Source: Streptococcus mitis
GTDB taxonomy: Bacteria > Bacillota > Bacilli > Lactobacillales > Streptococcaceae
NCBI RefSeq assembly: GCF_003943935.1
Contig: NZ_RJOB01000008.1
Span: forward strand, 1-64,000
Length of the DNA: 64,000 nucleotides
Direction: 5' to 3'
A program made the translations under genes and the position numbers. The notes under the pieces are model-generated. The model was not told the origin of the DNA. It saw only the letters and a list, made by a program, of their open reading frames with translations, and did no database searches. How positions within the stretch are numbered: position 1 is the first letter of the stretch; each line of letters begins with the position of its first letter. Shown here one piece after another: positions 10,732-20,015 of the stretch.

Positions 10732-11217
10732 ATGACGGTTATTATCAAATCAATGGGAACTCCTGAAGAGATAGAAGGTAAATCCTTCGTTCATTGGCAG
10801 ACGTGGAGAGAGGCTTATGATGACCTTTTACCTGCAGAATTTCAGGAGACGATGACATTAGAAAGATGTCGATTCTTTAGTCAAAAATATCCAGAAAATA
10901 CATTGATCGCGATGGATGGCATGAAGGTAGTTGGTTTTATCAGTTATGGAAACTTTCGTGATGAGACTATTCAAGCTGGCGAAATTATTGCCTTATATGT
11001 TTTAAAAGACTATTATGGAAAAGGTATTGCACAAAAGTTAATGAAAGCAGCTTTGATTGCTCTTGATCATTTTTCTGAAATTTTCTTATGGGTATTGAAA
11101 GATAATAAGCGCGCCATTGCTTTCTATCAAAAAATGGGCTTTACTTTTGATGGACAAGAAAAGATGCTTGAACTTGGAAAGCCTATAAAGGAAAAACGGA
11201 TGGTATTTCAATACTAA
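10732..11217 (+). CDS. GNAT family N-acetyltransferase
   Basis: 161-residue acetyltransferase. The acetyl-CoA site reads IIALYVLKDYYGKGIAQKLM, with the Q/RxxGxG/A-like loop as YYGKGIAQ. The late motif DNKRAIAFYQKMGF is typical of the fold's C-terminal half. A strong Shine-Dalgarno (aaggag) fixes the start. The substrate cannot be told from sequence. It is the last gene of the apparent uvrB operon. Confidence 0.85.
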   Translation: MTVIIKSMGTPEEIEGKSFVHWQTWREAYDDLLPAEFQETMTLERCRFFSQKYPENTLIAMDGMKVVGFISYGNFRDETIQAGEIIALYVLKDYYGKGIAQKLMKAALIALDHFSEIFLWVLKDNKRAIAFYQKMGFTFDGQEKMLELGKPIKEKRMVFQY

Positions 11218-11293
11218 ACAATTTTAAAAAGTAGAAGCTAATGGCACTGGTACCAAGTCTAAAAATTTAATAAATTAGAAAGCGAGTAAATTT

Positions 11294-11761
11294 ATGTCCC
11301 GTTCCCAATTAACGATTTTAACAAACATTTGTCTGATTGAAGACCTCGAAACTCAGCGCGTGGTGATGCAGTATCGCGCCCCTGAAAACAATCGCTGGTC
11401 TGGCTATGCCTTTCCTGGAGGCCATGTAGAAAATGGCGAGTCTTTCGCAGAGTCTGTCATTCGTGAAATTTATGAAGAAACAGGATTGACTATCCAGAAT
11501 CCTCAACTTGTCGGCATTAAAAATTGGCCACTAGATACTGGTGGGCGCTATATTGTCATTTGTTATAAGGCGACAGAGTTTACTGGAACTCTTCAATCTT
11601 CAGAAGAGGGAGAAGTTTCTTGGGTGCAAAAAGACCAGATTCCAAACTTGGATCTGGCCTATGATATGTTACCTTTGATGGAAATGATGGAAGCTCCGGA
11701 CAAATCTGAATTTTTCTACCCTCGCCGTACAGAAGATGATTGGGAGAAGAAAATCTTCTAG
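11294..11761 (+). CDS. mutX: 8-oxo-dGTP diphosphatase (Nudix)
   Basis: Hydrolyses oxidised dGTP to prevent A:T to C:G mutations. A full Nudix box is visible: GGHVENGESFAESV followed by IREIYEETGL (REIYEE core) at about residues 38-61. The protein is 155 residues and very like the pneumococcal MutX I remember, including the end RRTEDDWEKKIF. The last 4 bp overlap the end of niaR on the opposite strand. Confidence 0.93.
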   Translation: MSRSQLTILTNICLIEDLETQRVVMQYRAPENNRWSGYAFPGGHVENGESFAESVIREIYEETGLTIQNPQLVGIKNWPLDTGGRYIVICYKATEFTGTLQSSEEGEVSWVQKDQIPNLDLAYDMLPLMEMMEAPDKSEFFYPRRTEDDWEKKIF

Positions 11762-12273
11762 TCTTTTACTAAATAACCAAGTTGATCCAAGGCCTCCTCG
11801 ATATAGTGGAGGTCTTGTTGTGTTTCAGCTTCGACTAGGTGGTAATGGATGCCATCTGTTAATTCAGACAGAGGTCTAAAATCAGAATGCTCGACTTGTT
11901 CTAGAAAATGTTGCACATCTCTGCGACAAGACAGTTTCAGCAAGGTTTCAATTTCTCCATAAACGGGATGGTCAATCAAGGTATTTTGAACACGTCCACC
12001 ATTATCTACGATAGCAAGGAGTTCCTGCCCGATTTCTTCAACTTCATGTTTAACTTTGAAAAGTTTGTGGACGTATGGATTGACATCAACTTGCTTATAG
12101 ACGTAGCCACGATTGGTGGATAGGATAGGAGCGCCATCGGCTCTCAAAATTGCAATGTCCTGGACAATGACCTGACGTGTGACATGAAAATGTTCCGCCA
12201 AACTTTGGCCATTGAGGGCTTTAGGAGCTTCTTTCAAGAGTTGGAGCAGGGCTTGTTTGCGATCTTTTGTCAT
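11758..12273 (-). CDS. niaR: Niacin-responsive transcriptional repressor
   Basis: 171-residue regulator with an N-terminal helix-turn-helix of the HTH_11 type (SLAEHFHVTRQVIVQDIAIL) and a C-terminal 3H domain. The 3H domain shows its conserved histidines in NTLIDHPVYGEI and in LTDGIHYHLVEAE. Family members repress NAD-precursor uptake or synthesis when nicotinate or nicotinamide is plentiful. It lies 11 bp downstream of the putative niacin transporter gene niaX, so the pair probably forms an autoregulated operon. The regulatory link is inferred from family and context. Confidence 0.88.
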   Translation of the reverse strand: MTKDRKQALLQLLKEAPKALNGQSLAEHFHVTRQVIVQDIAILRADGAPILSTNRGYVYKQVDVNPYVHKLFKVKHEVEEIGQELLAIVDNGGRVQNTLIDHPVYGEIETLLKLSCRRDVQHFLEQVEHSDFRPLSELTDGIHYHLVEAETQQDLHYIEEALDQLGYLVKD

Positions 12274-12284
12274 AGTTCTTCCTT

Positions 12285-12812
12285 TTACCGGCGTTTTCGA
12301 AGCACTTTATAGACAGCTAGTGCTAATGTATAGTCTACCATACTATGGATAATTGTGCCAAATCCAACTAGCACAAATAGAACATAGAACATATTTTCTA
12401 CATTGGTACCGGAAGTTGCGTAAAAAAGGACACAGGCTAATACTTCAGCAAGGGCATGAACGACAGCCAAAATAAAGTTGAAAATCCAGGAAGATTTTGC
12501 TTTATCTAGGGTATCGGGAAATTTCTGTAGGTAAAGAGCGCCCAAAGTCCCAAAAAAGATATGGGAAAAAGCCCGAAAAACGATAACCATAGGATAGCCA
12601 GCCATCAAAAATCCAAAACTAGAGGCTATGATGACAAAAACGGCCATCAAGGGAGACAGGAACATGGCAATAAAAATAGCGATGTGACTACCCAATGTAT
12701 AGGAAGCAGGTGGAATGACAATCTTAAAGGGCATAACAATTGGAATCAAAATCGCAATAGCCGTTAAGAGGGCTGTCATTGTCATAAATTGTGTCTTTTT
12801 CCGTGTATTCAT
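12285..12812 (-). CDS. niaX: Niacin transporter (ECF-type substrate protein)
   Basis: 175-residue membrane protein starting MNTRKKTQFMTMTALLTAI, with about five to six hydrophobic segments. I chose the ATG at 12812 because an aaggag ribosome site precedes it. A longer reading frame runs up to 12866, but that segment covers the promoter/operator. The sequence fits NiaX, the vitamin substrate component linked to NiaR. It would use the shared ECF module, which is not in this window. Co-transcription with niaR supports the assignment. Confidence 0.85.
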   Translation of the reverse strand: MNTRKKTQFMTMTALLTAIAILIPIVMPFKIVIPPASYTLGSHIAIFIAMFLSPLMAVFVIIASSFGFLMAGYPMVIVFRAFSHIFFGTLGALYLQKFPDTLDKAKSSWIFNFILAVVHALAEVLACVLFYATSGTNVENMFYVLFVLVGFGTIIHSMVDYTLALAVYKVLRKRR

Positions 12813-12830
12813 AAGAATCTCCTTTTTATC

Positions 12831-12856
12831 TGTATATACACTAGTATAGTACACTA
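12831..12856 (-). promoter_or_regulatory. Candidate NiaR operator
   Basis: Just upstream of niaX lies a perfect 10-bp palindrome TGTATATACA (12831-12840), overlapped by two direct copies of TACACTA (12837-12843 and 12850-12856). The position before a niacin gene and its repressor suggests the NiaR site. The consensus was not checked. Confidence 0.5.
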
Positions 12857-12952
12857 AAGAAGACAATAAAGCAAGGATTTACTTAGGTTTATAGGTCATT
12901 TTTAGTTAGATATTGGTAAAAATTTCACTAAAAAAGAAAATATACAGGACAA

Positions 12953-12987
12953 AATCTCCACCTTCAGGTTTGAAAGTGGAGATTGTT
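12953..12987 (-). terminator. Terminator after panT
   Basis: aatctccacc and ggtggagatt-type arms (about 12954-12986) form an inverted repeat around a nine-base loop. A short T-run follows on the minus strand. Confidence 0.65.
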
Positions 12988-12988
12988 T

Positions 12989-13552
12989 TTATTTCTTCAA
13001 AGTTTGCAGTCTTGGAACAATGGCTAGGGTTAGAACTGCGGAAATGACTAATTCGGCAATCGAATTTGTTGAGATAACGGTTGCTAGGAGTTTTTGGATA
13101 TTACCATCAAAAACATTCCCAAAAAGGTAGAAAATTCCACCAAGTACAAAGACTGTGTTGGTAAGTGAACCAAGGGCACCAGCTAGAATCAGACCAGTTT
13201 TATTTTTCATCAGTTTATAGACTAGATACGGAGTTAAACCAATCAAAATACGTGGGACGATGGCAATGATAGCTGAATAGATGTTTCCGTTTGGTACAAA
13301 TGGGGAGAAGAGGTAGCTTGTCGGTAGAATCGTAATTGTGTTAACGGTCAAGCTAAGTAATCCCATTAAAAATCCAAGTGTAACTCCAACTCGTGGACCG
13401 TAGATAATGCTGGCAATAATGACAGGAATATGAACGATAGTCGGTTTGATTGGGAATGGAAAAAGGTTAAAGATAAGTGAGCTCAGAAAATGAATCACGA
13501 GCATGGTTGCAAAGAAGATAGCAATGGGCGCAATATTAGAGCGTTTTTTCAT
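12989..13552 (-). CDS. panT: ECF transporter substrate component, probably pantothenate
   Basis: 187-residue polytopic protein (about six hydrophobic segments) with IVHIPVIIASIIYGPRVG, the type of N-terminal motif seen in ECF S-components. Its start lies 17 bp inside coaC, and coaC-coaB precede it, so the operon is coaB-coaC-panT. The neighbouring genes convert phosphopantothenate toward CoA, which makes pantothenate the likely substrate. This is inference from context plus family resemblance. The energising EcfAAT module must be elsewhere. Confidence 0.83.
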   Translation of the reverse strand: MKKRSNIAPIAIFFATMLVIHFLSSLIFNLFPFPIKPTIVHIPVIIASIIYGPRVGVTLGFLMGLLSLTVNTITILPTSYLFSPFVPNGNIYSAIIAIVPRILIGLTPYLVYKLMKNKTGLILAGALGSLTNTVFVLGGIFYLFGNVFDGNIQKLLATVISTNSIAELVISAVLTLAIVPRLQTLKK

Positions 13553-14087
13553 CGAGAGTTTCCTTTATTCTTTCTAAAATAATTGTGAGGTCGGCTAAGG
13601 CTCCTCTTCCGTGGTCTCCACAAGCTAGTAAAGATTCCTTAGGAGAAATTAGCTGATAGCCGTAGGTTTCTAATGTTTTCAGATTAGCCTGAGTTGCTGG
13701 ATGTTCATACATCTTTGTATTCATAGCAGGTGCGATGAGTTTGGGAATATGACTTGGCAAGGCTAGAGCCGTACTGGTCACCATATTGTCAGCAAAGCCG
13801 TGGGCTAATTTTGCAACAGTATTAGCAGTTGCAGGGGCCACAATAAATAAATCCGCCTTTTTTCCAAGTTCGATATGATTGACTTGATCTGGATAGGGTT
13901 CCTTCATGACATCCAAGTGGACAGGATTCTGTGAGAGTACTTGTAGTGTCAAAGGTTGGATAAACTCTGTAGCAGCCTGAGTCATTAAGACAGTGACTTG
14001 ATGACCTTGTTTTTTTAGAGAACTGACTAAATCTGCCGACTTGTAAGAGGCGATTGACCCCGTTACAGCCAAGAGAATGTTTGCCAT
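13536..14087 (-). CDS. coaC: Phosphopantothenoylcysteine decarboxylase
   Basis: FMN-dependent decarboxylase making 4'-phosphopantetheine in CoA synthesis. 183 residues of the HFCD flavoprotein family. The start MANILLAVTGSIASYKSADL has the flavin loop, NHIELGKKADLFIVAPATANT contains the active-site histidine region, and APAMNTKMYEHPAT carries the PxMNxxMW-like motif. ACGDHGRGAL is the expected substrate-recognition clamp with its cysteine. It is a stand-alone gene separate from coaB, as in streptococci; many bacteria fuse the two. Confidence 0.94.
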   Translation of the reverse strand: MANILLAVTGSIASYKSADLVSSLKKQGHQVTVLMTQAATEFIQPLTLQVLSQNPVHLDVMKEPYPDQVNHIELGKKADLFIVAPATANTVAKLAHGFADNMVTSTALALPSHIPKLIAPAMNTKMYEHPATQANLKTLETYGYQLISPKESLLACGDHGRGALADLTIILERIKETLDEKTL

Positions 14088-14098
14088 AGCTTTCCTTT

Positions 14099-14788
14099 CT
14101 AAGAATGGTAGGCTTGAATTTTTTCAAGGAGGAGTTCTGCAATTTCTTCTTTAGTCTTAACCGTTTGAAGATGCTCTTTTTCAACAAAGATCGCGCGGTG
14201 TTGATCTGCTGAGATTTGAGTCAGGTCATTTGCAATAATCAAGTCTGCTTGGTTTTTGATAAGACTTTTTCTAGCAATGTCAACTAGATGGTCTTCGTTA
14301 ACATCAACCAGCAGTTTGAAGCCAATCAGATGAATAGCAGGATTCCATTCTTTGACTAGAGAGATGATTTTGGGTGTTTTTTTCAGGAATAAAACCTGAA
14401 TCTCGTCAGTTGAAGAAATCTTAGCCTGATGATTTTGTTTGTTTAAAAATTCCTCTAGATTGGAACTAGCCTGAACTTCCTCCAGCCCTGTCATATAAAC
14501 AGAAGTGTAATCAGATACGGCCATTGAGTGAATCAAGACTTGATAATCTGTAACACGTTCTTGCATTTCTAGAAGAAGGTCGTTTGTATTGTTAATTTCT
14601 CGAATGCTTAGGTTGGAATGAGTTTCTGGCTTCAGAGCCCGTTTTGTCGTAATCAAACAAACTTCATGCCCTGCAGCAAGCAAGGTTTCTGTGATAATTT
14701 TTCCCAAGCGACCTGTAGAATGGTTAGTGATGGAGCGGACGCTATCGATAGCTTCACTGGTACCGCCTGATGTAACTAAAATTTTCAT
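14099..14788 (-). CDS. coaB: Phosphopantothenate-cysteine ligase
   Basis: Couples phosphopantothenate to cysteine. 229 residues from the ATG at 14788 (MKILVTSGGTSEAIDSVRSI); a TTG five codons upstream is a weaker option. The nucleotide-binding loop TSGGTSEAID and the SITNHSTG segment match the CoaB fold, with IHSMAVSDYT as the central substrate loop. coaC follows 11 bp downstream. No Shine-Dalgarno is visible, and a TACAAT element ends seven bases before the ATG, so a leaderless transcript is possible. Confidence 0.92.
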   Translation of the reverse strand: MKILVTSGGTSEAIDSVRSITNHSTGRLGKIITETLLAAGHEVCLITTKRALKPETHSNLSIREINNTNDLLLEMQERVTDYQVLIHSMAVSDYTSVYMTGLEEVQASSNLEEFLNKQNHQAKISSTDEIQVLFLKKTPKIISLVKEWNPAIHLIGFKLLVDVNEDHLVDIARKSLIKNQADLIIANDLTQISADQHRAIFVEKEHLQTVKTKEEIAELLLEKIQAYHS

Positions 14789-14975
14789 AGCACTATTGTA
14801 CACAAAAATAAACGGTAAGTAAAATGAAAGCGATAAATTTTTTGTAAAAACGAAGATTTACTATAGTTTCAAACTATAAAGCCATATAAAATTTAAGAAA
14901 GGACTCTAAAAACCTTAAAAACAGGGATATTTACGAACGTTTAGAGAGTTTAAGGATGTTAAAAATCTTGTTTTG

Positions 14976-14984
14976 TGTTATAAT
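14976..14984 (+). promoter_or_regulatory. Extended -10 promoter of fhs
   Basis: TGTTATAAT, an extended -10 element, lies 33 bp before the fhs start. No good -35 is visible. The upstream sequence to coaB (14804-14970) holds a small dyad (atagtttcaaactat, 14861-14875) and no gene. Confidence 0.6.
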
Positions 14985-15017
14985 GAATTATTATATAAGA
15001 GGTTAGAGGAGTTTTGA

Positions 15018-16688
15018 ATGAAAACAGATATTGAAATCGCACAGAGTATTGAGTTGAAGCCAATCGTTGATGTTGTAGAGAAACTTGGTATTTCTTACGA
15101 CGATTTGGAGTTGTACGGAAAGTACAAGGCTAAACTTAGTTTTGATAAAATTCGTGCAGTTGAGAGTAATCCAGTTGGGAAATTGATTTTGGTTACTGCT
15201 ATCAACCCAACACCTGCAGGTGAAGGAAAATCAACCATTACCATTGGTCTTGCGGATGCTTTGAATAAGATTGGCAAGAAAACCATGATTGCTATTCGCG
15301 AACCATCTCTTGGTCCAGTCATGGGTATTAAGGGGGGTGCTGCAGGAGGTGGTTACGCTCAAGTTCTGCCAATGGAAGACATCAATCTCCACTTTACTGG
15401 AGACATGCATGCCATTACAACTGCTAACAACGCTCTTTCTGCCTTGATTGACAACCACTTGCACCAAGGGAATGAGCTGGGAATTGACCAACGTCGTATC
15501 CTCTGGAAACGTGTAGTGGACTTGAATGATCGTGCCCTTCGTCATGTAACCGTTGGACTTGGTGGTCCTTTAAACGGTATTCCTCGTGAGGATGGCTTTG
15601 ACATTACCGTCGCTTCCGAAATCATGGCGATTCTTTGCTTGGCAACGGATATCGAGGACTTGAAACGTCGTTTGGCTAATATCGTTATCGGATATCGTTA
15701 TGACCGTACACCTGTTTCTGTAGGTGATTTGCAGGTTGAAGGTGCCTTGGCTTTGATTTTGAAGGATGCTATTAAACCGAACCTGGTTCAGACAATTTAC
15801 GGTACACCTGCCTTTGTGCATGGTGGTCCATTTGCAAATATTGCTCATGGATGTAATTCAGTCTTAGCAACAAGCACAGCCCTTCACTTGGCTGATTACA
15901 CAGTTACTGAAGCTGGTTTTGGTGCGGACCTTGGTGCTGAAAAATTCCTTGATATCAAGACACCAAACTTGCCAACATCTCCAGATGCAGTTGTCATTGT
16001 TGCAACCCTTCGTGCCCTTAAGATGAATGGTGGTGTGACTAAAGACGCTCTTACTGAAGAAAACGTAGAAGCAGTTCGTGCAGGTTTTGCTAACTTGAAA
16101 CGCCATGTTGAAAATATCCGTAAATTTGGAGTACCTGCAGTTGTAGCTATTAATGAATTTGTCTCTGATACAGAAGCTGAAATCGCAGTCTTGAAAGAAC
16201 TCTGTGCCTCAATCGATGTACCAGTTGAGTTGGCTAGTGTCTGGGCTGATGGTGCAGAAGGTGGAGTAGCACTTGCCGAAACAGTTGTTAAGACTATCGC
16301 TGAAAAACCAGCTAACTATAAACGTTTGTATGATAATGACCTTTCTGTCCAAGAAAAGATTGAAAAGATTGTTACTGAAATCTACCGTGGTTCAAAAGTA
16401 AACTTCGAAAAGAAAGCTCAAACGCAAATCGCTCAAATTGTTCAAAATGGTTGGGACACATTGCCAATCTGTATGGCAAAAACTCAATATAGTTTCTCAG
16501 ATAATCCAAATGCACTTGGAGCACCTGAAAACTTTGAAATTACCATTCGTGAATTGGTACCAAAATTAGGGGCAGGCTTCATAGTTGCCTTAACTGGAGA
16601 TGTAATGACCATGCCAGGACTTCCAAAACGACCTGCTGCTCTTAATATGGATGTTGAAAGTGACGGAACTGTTCTAGGTTTGTTCTAG
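15018..16688 (+). CDS. fhs: Formate-tetrahydrofolate ligase
   Basis: ATP-dependent synthesis of 10-formyl-THF for purines and formyl-Met-tRNA. 556 residues, the usual length. The P-loop is [18 protein letters not shown] near residue 62. [22 protein letters not shown] is a conserved family segment, and the C-terminal [16 protein letters not shown] is characteristic. A ribosome site (ttagaggag) sits before the ATG. It is a single gene, ending at a BOX element and a terminator. Confidence 0.97.
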   Translation: MKTDIEIAQSIELKPIVDVVEKLGISYDDLELYGKYKAKLSFDKIRAVESNPVGKLILVTAINPTPAGEGKSTITIGLADALNKIGKKTMIAIREPSLGPVMGIKGGAAGGGYAQVLPMEDINLHFTGDMHAITTANNALSALIDNHLHQGNELGIDQRRILWKRVVDLNDRALRHVTVGLGGPLNGIPREDGFDITVASEIMAILCLATDIEDLKRRLANIVIGYRYDRTPVSVGDLQVEGALALILKDAIKPNLVQTIYGTPAFVHGGPFANIAHGCNSVLATSTALHLADYTVTEAGFGADLGAEKFLDIKTPNLPTSPDAVVIVATLRALKMNGGVTKDALTEENVEAVRAGFANLKRHVENIRKFGVPAVVAINEFVSDTEAEIAVLKELCASIDVPVELASVWADGAEGGVALAETVVKTIAEKPANYKRLYDNDLSVQEKIEKIVTEIYRGSKVNFEKKAQTQIAQIVQNGWDTLPICMAKTQYSFSDNPNALGAPENFEITIRELVPKLGAGFIVALTGDVMTMPGLPKRPAALNMDVESDGTVLGLF

Positions 16689-16705
16689 TATATTGTAATT
16701 GACTT

Positions 16706-16855
16706 TATACTCTTCGAAAATCTCTTCAAACCACGTCAGCTTCACCTTGGATTATATATGTGACTGACTTCGTCAGTCTTGTCTACAACCTCAAAGCAGT
16801 GCTTTGAGCAACCTGCGGCTAGCTTCCTAGTTTGCACTTCGATTTTCATTGAGTA
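16706..16855 (+). repeat. BOX element (A-B-C)
   Basis: About 150 bp starting tatactcttcgaaaatctct and ending cgattttcattgagta. I recognise boxA (cttcaaaccacgtcagc), one boxB with its dyads (tgactgacttcgtcagt and caaagcagtgctttgag) and boxC (caacctgcggctagcttcct). BOX is a non-autonomous repeat typical of pneumococci and close relatives. It lies between fhs and pcrA. Confidence 0.85.
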
Positions 16856-16857
16856 AA

Positions 16858-16896
16858 AAATGAGTTTGGAAATAATATCCAAGCTCATTTTTTATC
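16858..16896 (+). terminator. Terminator after fhs/BOX
   Basis: aaatgagtttgga and tccaagctcattt arms followed by ttt. The stem is nearly perfect, with one mismatch or wobble. Confidence 0.75.
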
Positions 16897-16958
16897 TAGA
16901 TATAAGGAGTTACCTTCTAGACGCAACCAGTCTAGGTAAAGATATTTTCCTTGATTTT

Positions 16959-16967
16959 TGATATAAT
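16959..16967 (+). promoter_or_regulatory. Extended -10 promoter of pcrA
   Basis: TGATATAAT sits 34 bp before the pcrA start. An inverted repeat (ctagac/gtctag, 16917-16934) lies just upstream and could be an operator or a transcript hairpin. Confidence 0.6.
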
Positions 16968-17000
16968 AGAAGTATTGACTTCAAGAGTAAGGAAGAGAAG

Positions 17001-19292
17001 ATGAACGCATTATTAAATGGAATGAATGACCGTCAGGCTGAGGCGGTGCAAACGACAGAAGGTCCCTTGTTAATCATGGCAGGGGCTGGTTCTGGGAAGA
17101 CTCGTGTTTTGACCCACCGTATCGCTTATTTGATTGATGAAAAGCTGGTTAATCCTTGGAATATCTTGGCTATTACCTTTACTAATAAGGCTGCGCGTGA
17201 GATGAAAGAGCGTGCTTATAACCTTAATCCAGCCACTCAGGACTGTCTGATTGCGACCTTCCACTCCATGTGTGTGCGTATTTTGCGTCGTGATGCGGAT
17301 CATATTGGCTACAACCGCAATTTTACTATAGTGGATCCTGGTGAACAGCGAACGCTCATGAAACGCATTCTCAAGCAGTTGAACTTGGATCCTAAAAAAT
17401 GGAATGAACGAACTATTTTGGGAACCATTTCCAATGCTAAGAATGACTTGATTGATGATGTGGCTTATGCTGCCCAAGCTGGTGATATGTATACGCAAAT
17501 CGTGGCCCAGTGTTACACTGCTTATCAAAAAGAGCTTCGTCAGTCGGAGTCGGTTGACTTTGATGATTTGATTATGCTGACCCTGCGTCTCTTTGATCAG
17601 AATCCTGATGTCTTGACTTACTATCAACAGAAATTTCAATACATTCACGTTGATGAGTACCAAGATACCAACCATGCCCAGTATCAATTGGTCAAACTCT
17701 TGGCTTCCCGTTTTAAAAATATCTGTGTGGTTGGGGATGCGGACCAGTCTATCTACGGCTGGCGTGGTGCTGATATGCAGAATATTTTGGACTTTGAAAA
17801 GGATTATCCCCAAGCCAAGGTTGTTTTGTTGGAGGAGAATTACCGTTCCACTAAAACCATTCTTCAAGCGGCCAACGAGGTCATTAAAAACAACAAAAAC
17901 CGCCGTCCTAAGAATCTCTGGACTCAAAACGCTGATGGGGAACAAATCGTTTACTATCGTGCCAATGATGAACTAGATGAGGCTGTATTTGTAGCCAGAA
18001 CTATCGATGAACTTGGTCGGAGTCAAAACTTCCTTCACAAGGATTTTGCAGTTCTTTATCGTACTAATGCGCAGTCCCGTACTATTGAGGAAGCCTTGCT
18101 CAAGTCAAATATTCCTTATACCATGGTTGGTGGAACCAAGTTCTACAGCCGTAAGGAAATTCGTGATATTATCGCTTACCTCAACCTCATTGCTAATTTG
18201 AGTGACAATATCAGTTTTGAGCGTATTATCAACGAGCCTAAACGTGGAATTGGCCCAGGTACTGTTGAAAAAATCCGTGATTTTGCGAATATGCAAGACA
18301 TATCTATGCTAGATGCTTCTGCAAATATCATGTTGTCTGGTATAAAAGGAAAGGTAGCCCAATCTATCTGGGATTTTGCCAATATGATTCTGGATTTGCG
18401 GGAGCAGCTAGACCACTTAAGCATTACTGAGTTGGTTGAGGCAGTTCTAGAAAAAACAGGTTATGTTGATATTCTTAATGCCCAAGCAACTCTGGAAAGT
18501 AAGGCTCGGGTTGAAAATATCGAAGAGTTCCTTTCTGTGACGAAAAACTTTGATGACACCTCTGATGGTCCAGAAGGGGAAACTGGTCTGGACAAATTGA
18601 GTCGTTTCTTAAATGACTTGGCCTTGATTGCGGATACAGATTCAGGCAGTCAGGAGACATCAGAAGTGACCTTGATGACACTGCATGCTGCCAAAGGTCT
18701 CGAGTTTCCAGTTGTCTTTATGATTGGAATGGAAGAAAATGTCTTCCCGCTTAGTCGTGCGGCCGAGGATCCAGATGAATTAGAAGAAGAACGTCGTCTG
18801 GCCTATGTAGGAATTACACGTGCAGAGAAGATTCTCTATCTGACAAATGCTAATTCACGCCTGCTTTTTGGTCGTACAAACTACAACCGTCCGACTCGTT
18901 TTATTAACGAAATCAGCTCAGACTTACTTGAGTATCAAGGTCTGGCTCGTCCAGCAAATACAAGCTTTAAGGCATCATATAGCAGTGGTGGTCTTGCCTT
19001 CGGTCAAGGTATGAGTCTTGCGCAAGCTCTTCAAGACCGTAAACGCAGTGCTACCCCAAAATCTATCCAGTCAAGCGGTCTTCCATTTGGTCAATTTACA
19101 GCTGGCTTAAAATCAGCGTCTAGCGAAGCAAATTGGTCCATTGGTGATATTGCCCTCCACAAGAAATGGGGAGAGGGAACTGTTCTGGAAGTTTCAGGTA
19201 GCGGTGCTACGCAGGAATTAAAAATCAATTTCCCAGAAGTAGGTTTGAAAAAACTTTTAGCTAGTGTAGCCCCAATTGAGAAAAAAATCTAA
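17001..19292 (+). CDS. pcrA: ATP-dependent DNA helicase PcrA
   Basis: 3'-5' SF1A helicase for repair and replication-fork maintenance. 763 residues. The Q motif and Walker A read GMNDRQAEAVQ and MAGAGSGKTRVL. Motif II is HVDEYQDTNHAQ, motif III VVGDADQSIYGWRGA, motif IV LEENYRST, and motif V/VI TLHAAKGLEFPVVF and RLAYVGITRAE. The C-terminal Tudor-like segment (WSIGDIALHKKWGEGTVLEV) is present and is known to contact RNA polymerase in PcrA proteins. radC follows 42 bp downstream. Confidence 0.96.
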   Translation: MNALLNGMNDRQAEAVQTTEGPLLIMAGAGSGKTRVLTHRIAYLIDEKLVNPWNILAITFTNKAAREMKERAYNLNPATQDCLIATFHSMCVRILRRDADHIGYNRNFTIVDPGEQRTLMKRILKQLNLDPKKWNERTILGTISNAKNDLIDDVAYAAQAGDMYTQIVAQCYTAYQKELRQSESVDFDDLIMLTLRLFDQNPDVLTYYQQKFQYIHVDEYQDTNHAQYQLVKLLASRFKNICVVGDADQSIYGWRGADMQNILDFEKDYPQAKVVLLEENYRSTKTILQAANEVIKNNKNRRPKNLWTQNADGEQIVYYRANDELDEAVFVARTIDELGRSQNFLHKDFAVLYRTNAQSRTIEEALLKSNIPYTMVGGTKFYSRKEIRDIIAYLNLIANLSDNISFERIINEPKRGIGPGTVEKIRDFANMQDISMLDASANIMLSGIKGKVAQSIWDFANMILDLREQLDHLSITELVEAVLEKTGYVDILNAQATLESKARVENIEEFLSVTKNFDDTSDGPEGETGLDKLSRFLNDLALIADTDSGSQETSEVTLMTLHAAKGLEFPVVFMIGMEENVFPLSRAAEDPDELEEERRLAYVGITRAEKILYLTNANSRLLFGRTNYNRPTRFINEISSDLLEYQGLARPANTSFKASYSSGGLAFGQGMSLAQALQDRKRSATPKSIQSSGLPFGQFTAGLKSASSEANWSIGDIALHKKWGEGTVLEVSGSGATQELKINFPEVGLKKLLASVAPIEKKI

Positions 19293-19298
19293 TTTTTC

Positions 19299-19334
19299 AT
19301 CCTTCTCACGAATAGTAAAGTGAGGAGGATTTTT
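19299..19334 (+). promoter_or_regulatory. Hairpin that buries the radC ribosome site
   Basis: atccttctcac (19299-19309) pairs with gtgaggaggat (19320-19330) over 11 bp with one G-U, and ttttt follows. The 3' arm contains the radC Shine-Dalgarno gaggagg. It can act as the pcrA terminator, as a translation-blocking hairpin, or both. Confidence 0.6.
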
Positions 19335-20015
19335 ATGTACAGTATTTCATTCCAAGAAGATTCACTATTGCCAAGAGAAAGACTAGCCAAGGAAGGAGTA
19401 GAAGCGCTCAGTAACCAAGAGTTGCTAGCTATTTTACTTAGGACAGGAACACGTCAAGCCAGCGTTTTTGAAATTGCCCAGAAAGTCTTGAGCAATCTTT
19501 CAAGCCTAACGGATTTGAAAAAAATGACCCTGCAGGAATTGCAGAGTCTGTCTGGTATCGGTCGTGTTAAGGCTATAGAGTTGCAAGCTATGATTGAATT
19601 GGGGCATCGTATTCATAAACATGAGACCCTTGAAATGGAAAGTATTCTCAGCAGTCAAAAGTTAGCCAAGAAGATGCAACAGGAATTGGGACATAAAAAA
19701 CAAGAGCACCTAGTGGCGCTCTATCTCAATACTCAAAATCAAATCATCCATCAACAGACCATTTTTATCGGTTCTGCAACTCGTAGTATCGCTGAACCAC
19801 GTGAGATTCTTCACTATGCTATCAAGCATATGGCGACCTCTCTCATCTTGGTCCACAATCATCCTTCAGGAGCAGTAGCCCCTAGTCGTAATGATGATCA
19901 TGTCACTAAACTTGTCAAAGAAGCCTGCGACCTGATGGGGATTGTCCTCTTGGACCATTTGATTGTCTCTCATTCTAGTTACTTTAGTTATCGTGAAAAG
20001 ACAGATTTAATCTAA
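19335..20015 (+). CDS. radC: RadC-like JAB/MPN domain protein
   Basis: 226 residues. I chose the ATG at 19335, which follows gaggagg, over the frame opening 15 bp earlier. The N-terminal part has a helix-hairpin-helix-like segment ([18 protein letters not shown]). The C-terminal JAB domain carries the metal motif [15 protein letters not shown] plus an upstream glutamate (IAEPREIL). The cellular role of RadC remains uncertain; a repair role was proposed historically and later questioned. It converges with and overlaps the amidotransferase gene by 4 bp. Confidence 0.92.
   Translation: MYSISFQEDSLLPRERLAKEGVEALSNQELLAILLRTGTRQASVFEIAQKVLSNLSSLTDLKKMTLQELQSLSGIGRVKAIELQAMIELGHRIHKHETLEMESILSSQKLAKKMQQELGHKKQEHLVALYLNTQNQIIHQQTIFIGSATRSIAEPREILHYAIKHMATSLILVHNHPSGAVAPSRNDDHVTKLVKEACDLMGIVLLDHLIVSHSSYFSYREKTDLI

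Noticed and set aside
14804-14975. ZTP or THF riboswitch before fhs
   Set aside because: I looked for conserved folate or ZTP core sequences and saw none; only a short dyad is present.
17070-17945. 291-residue minus-strand frame inside pcrA
   Set aside because: It lies wholly opposite conserved helicase motifs and shows no domain. It is a shadow of codon bias.
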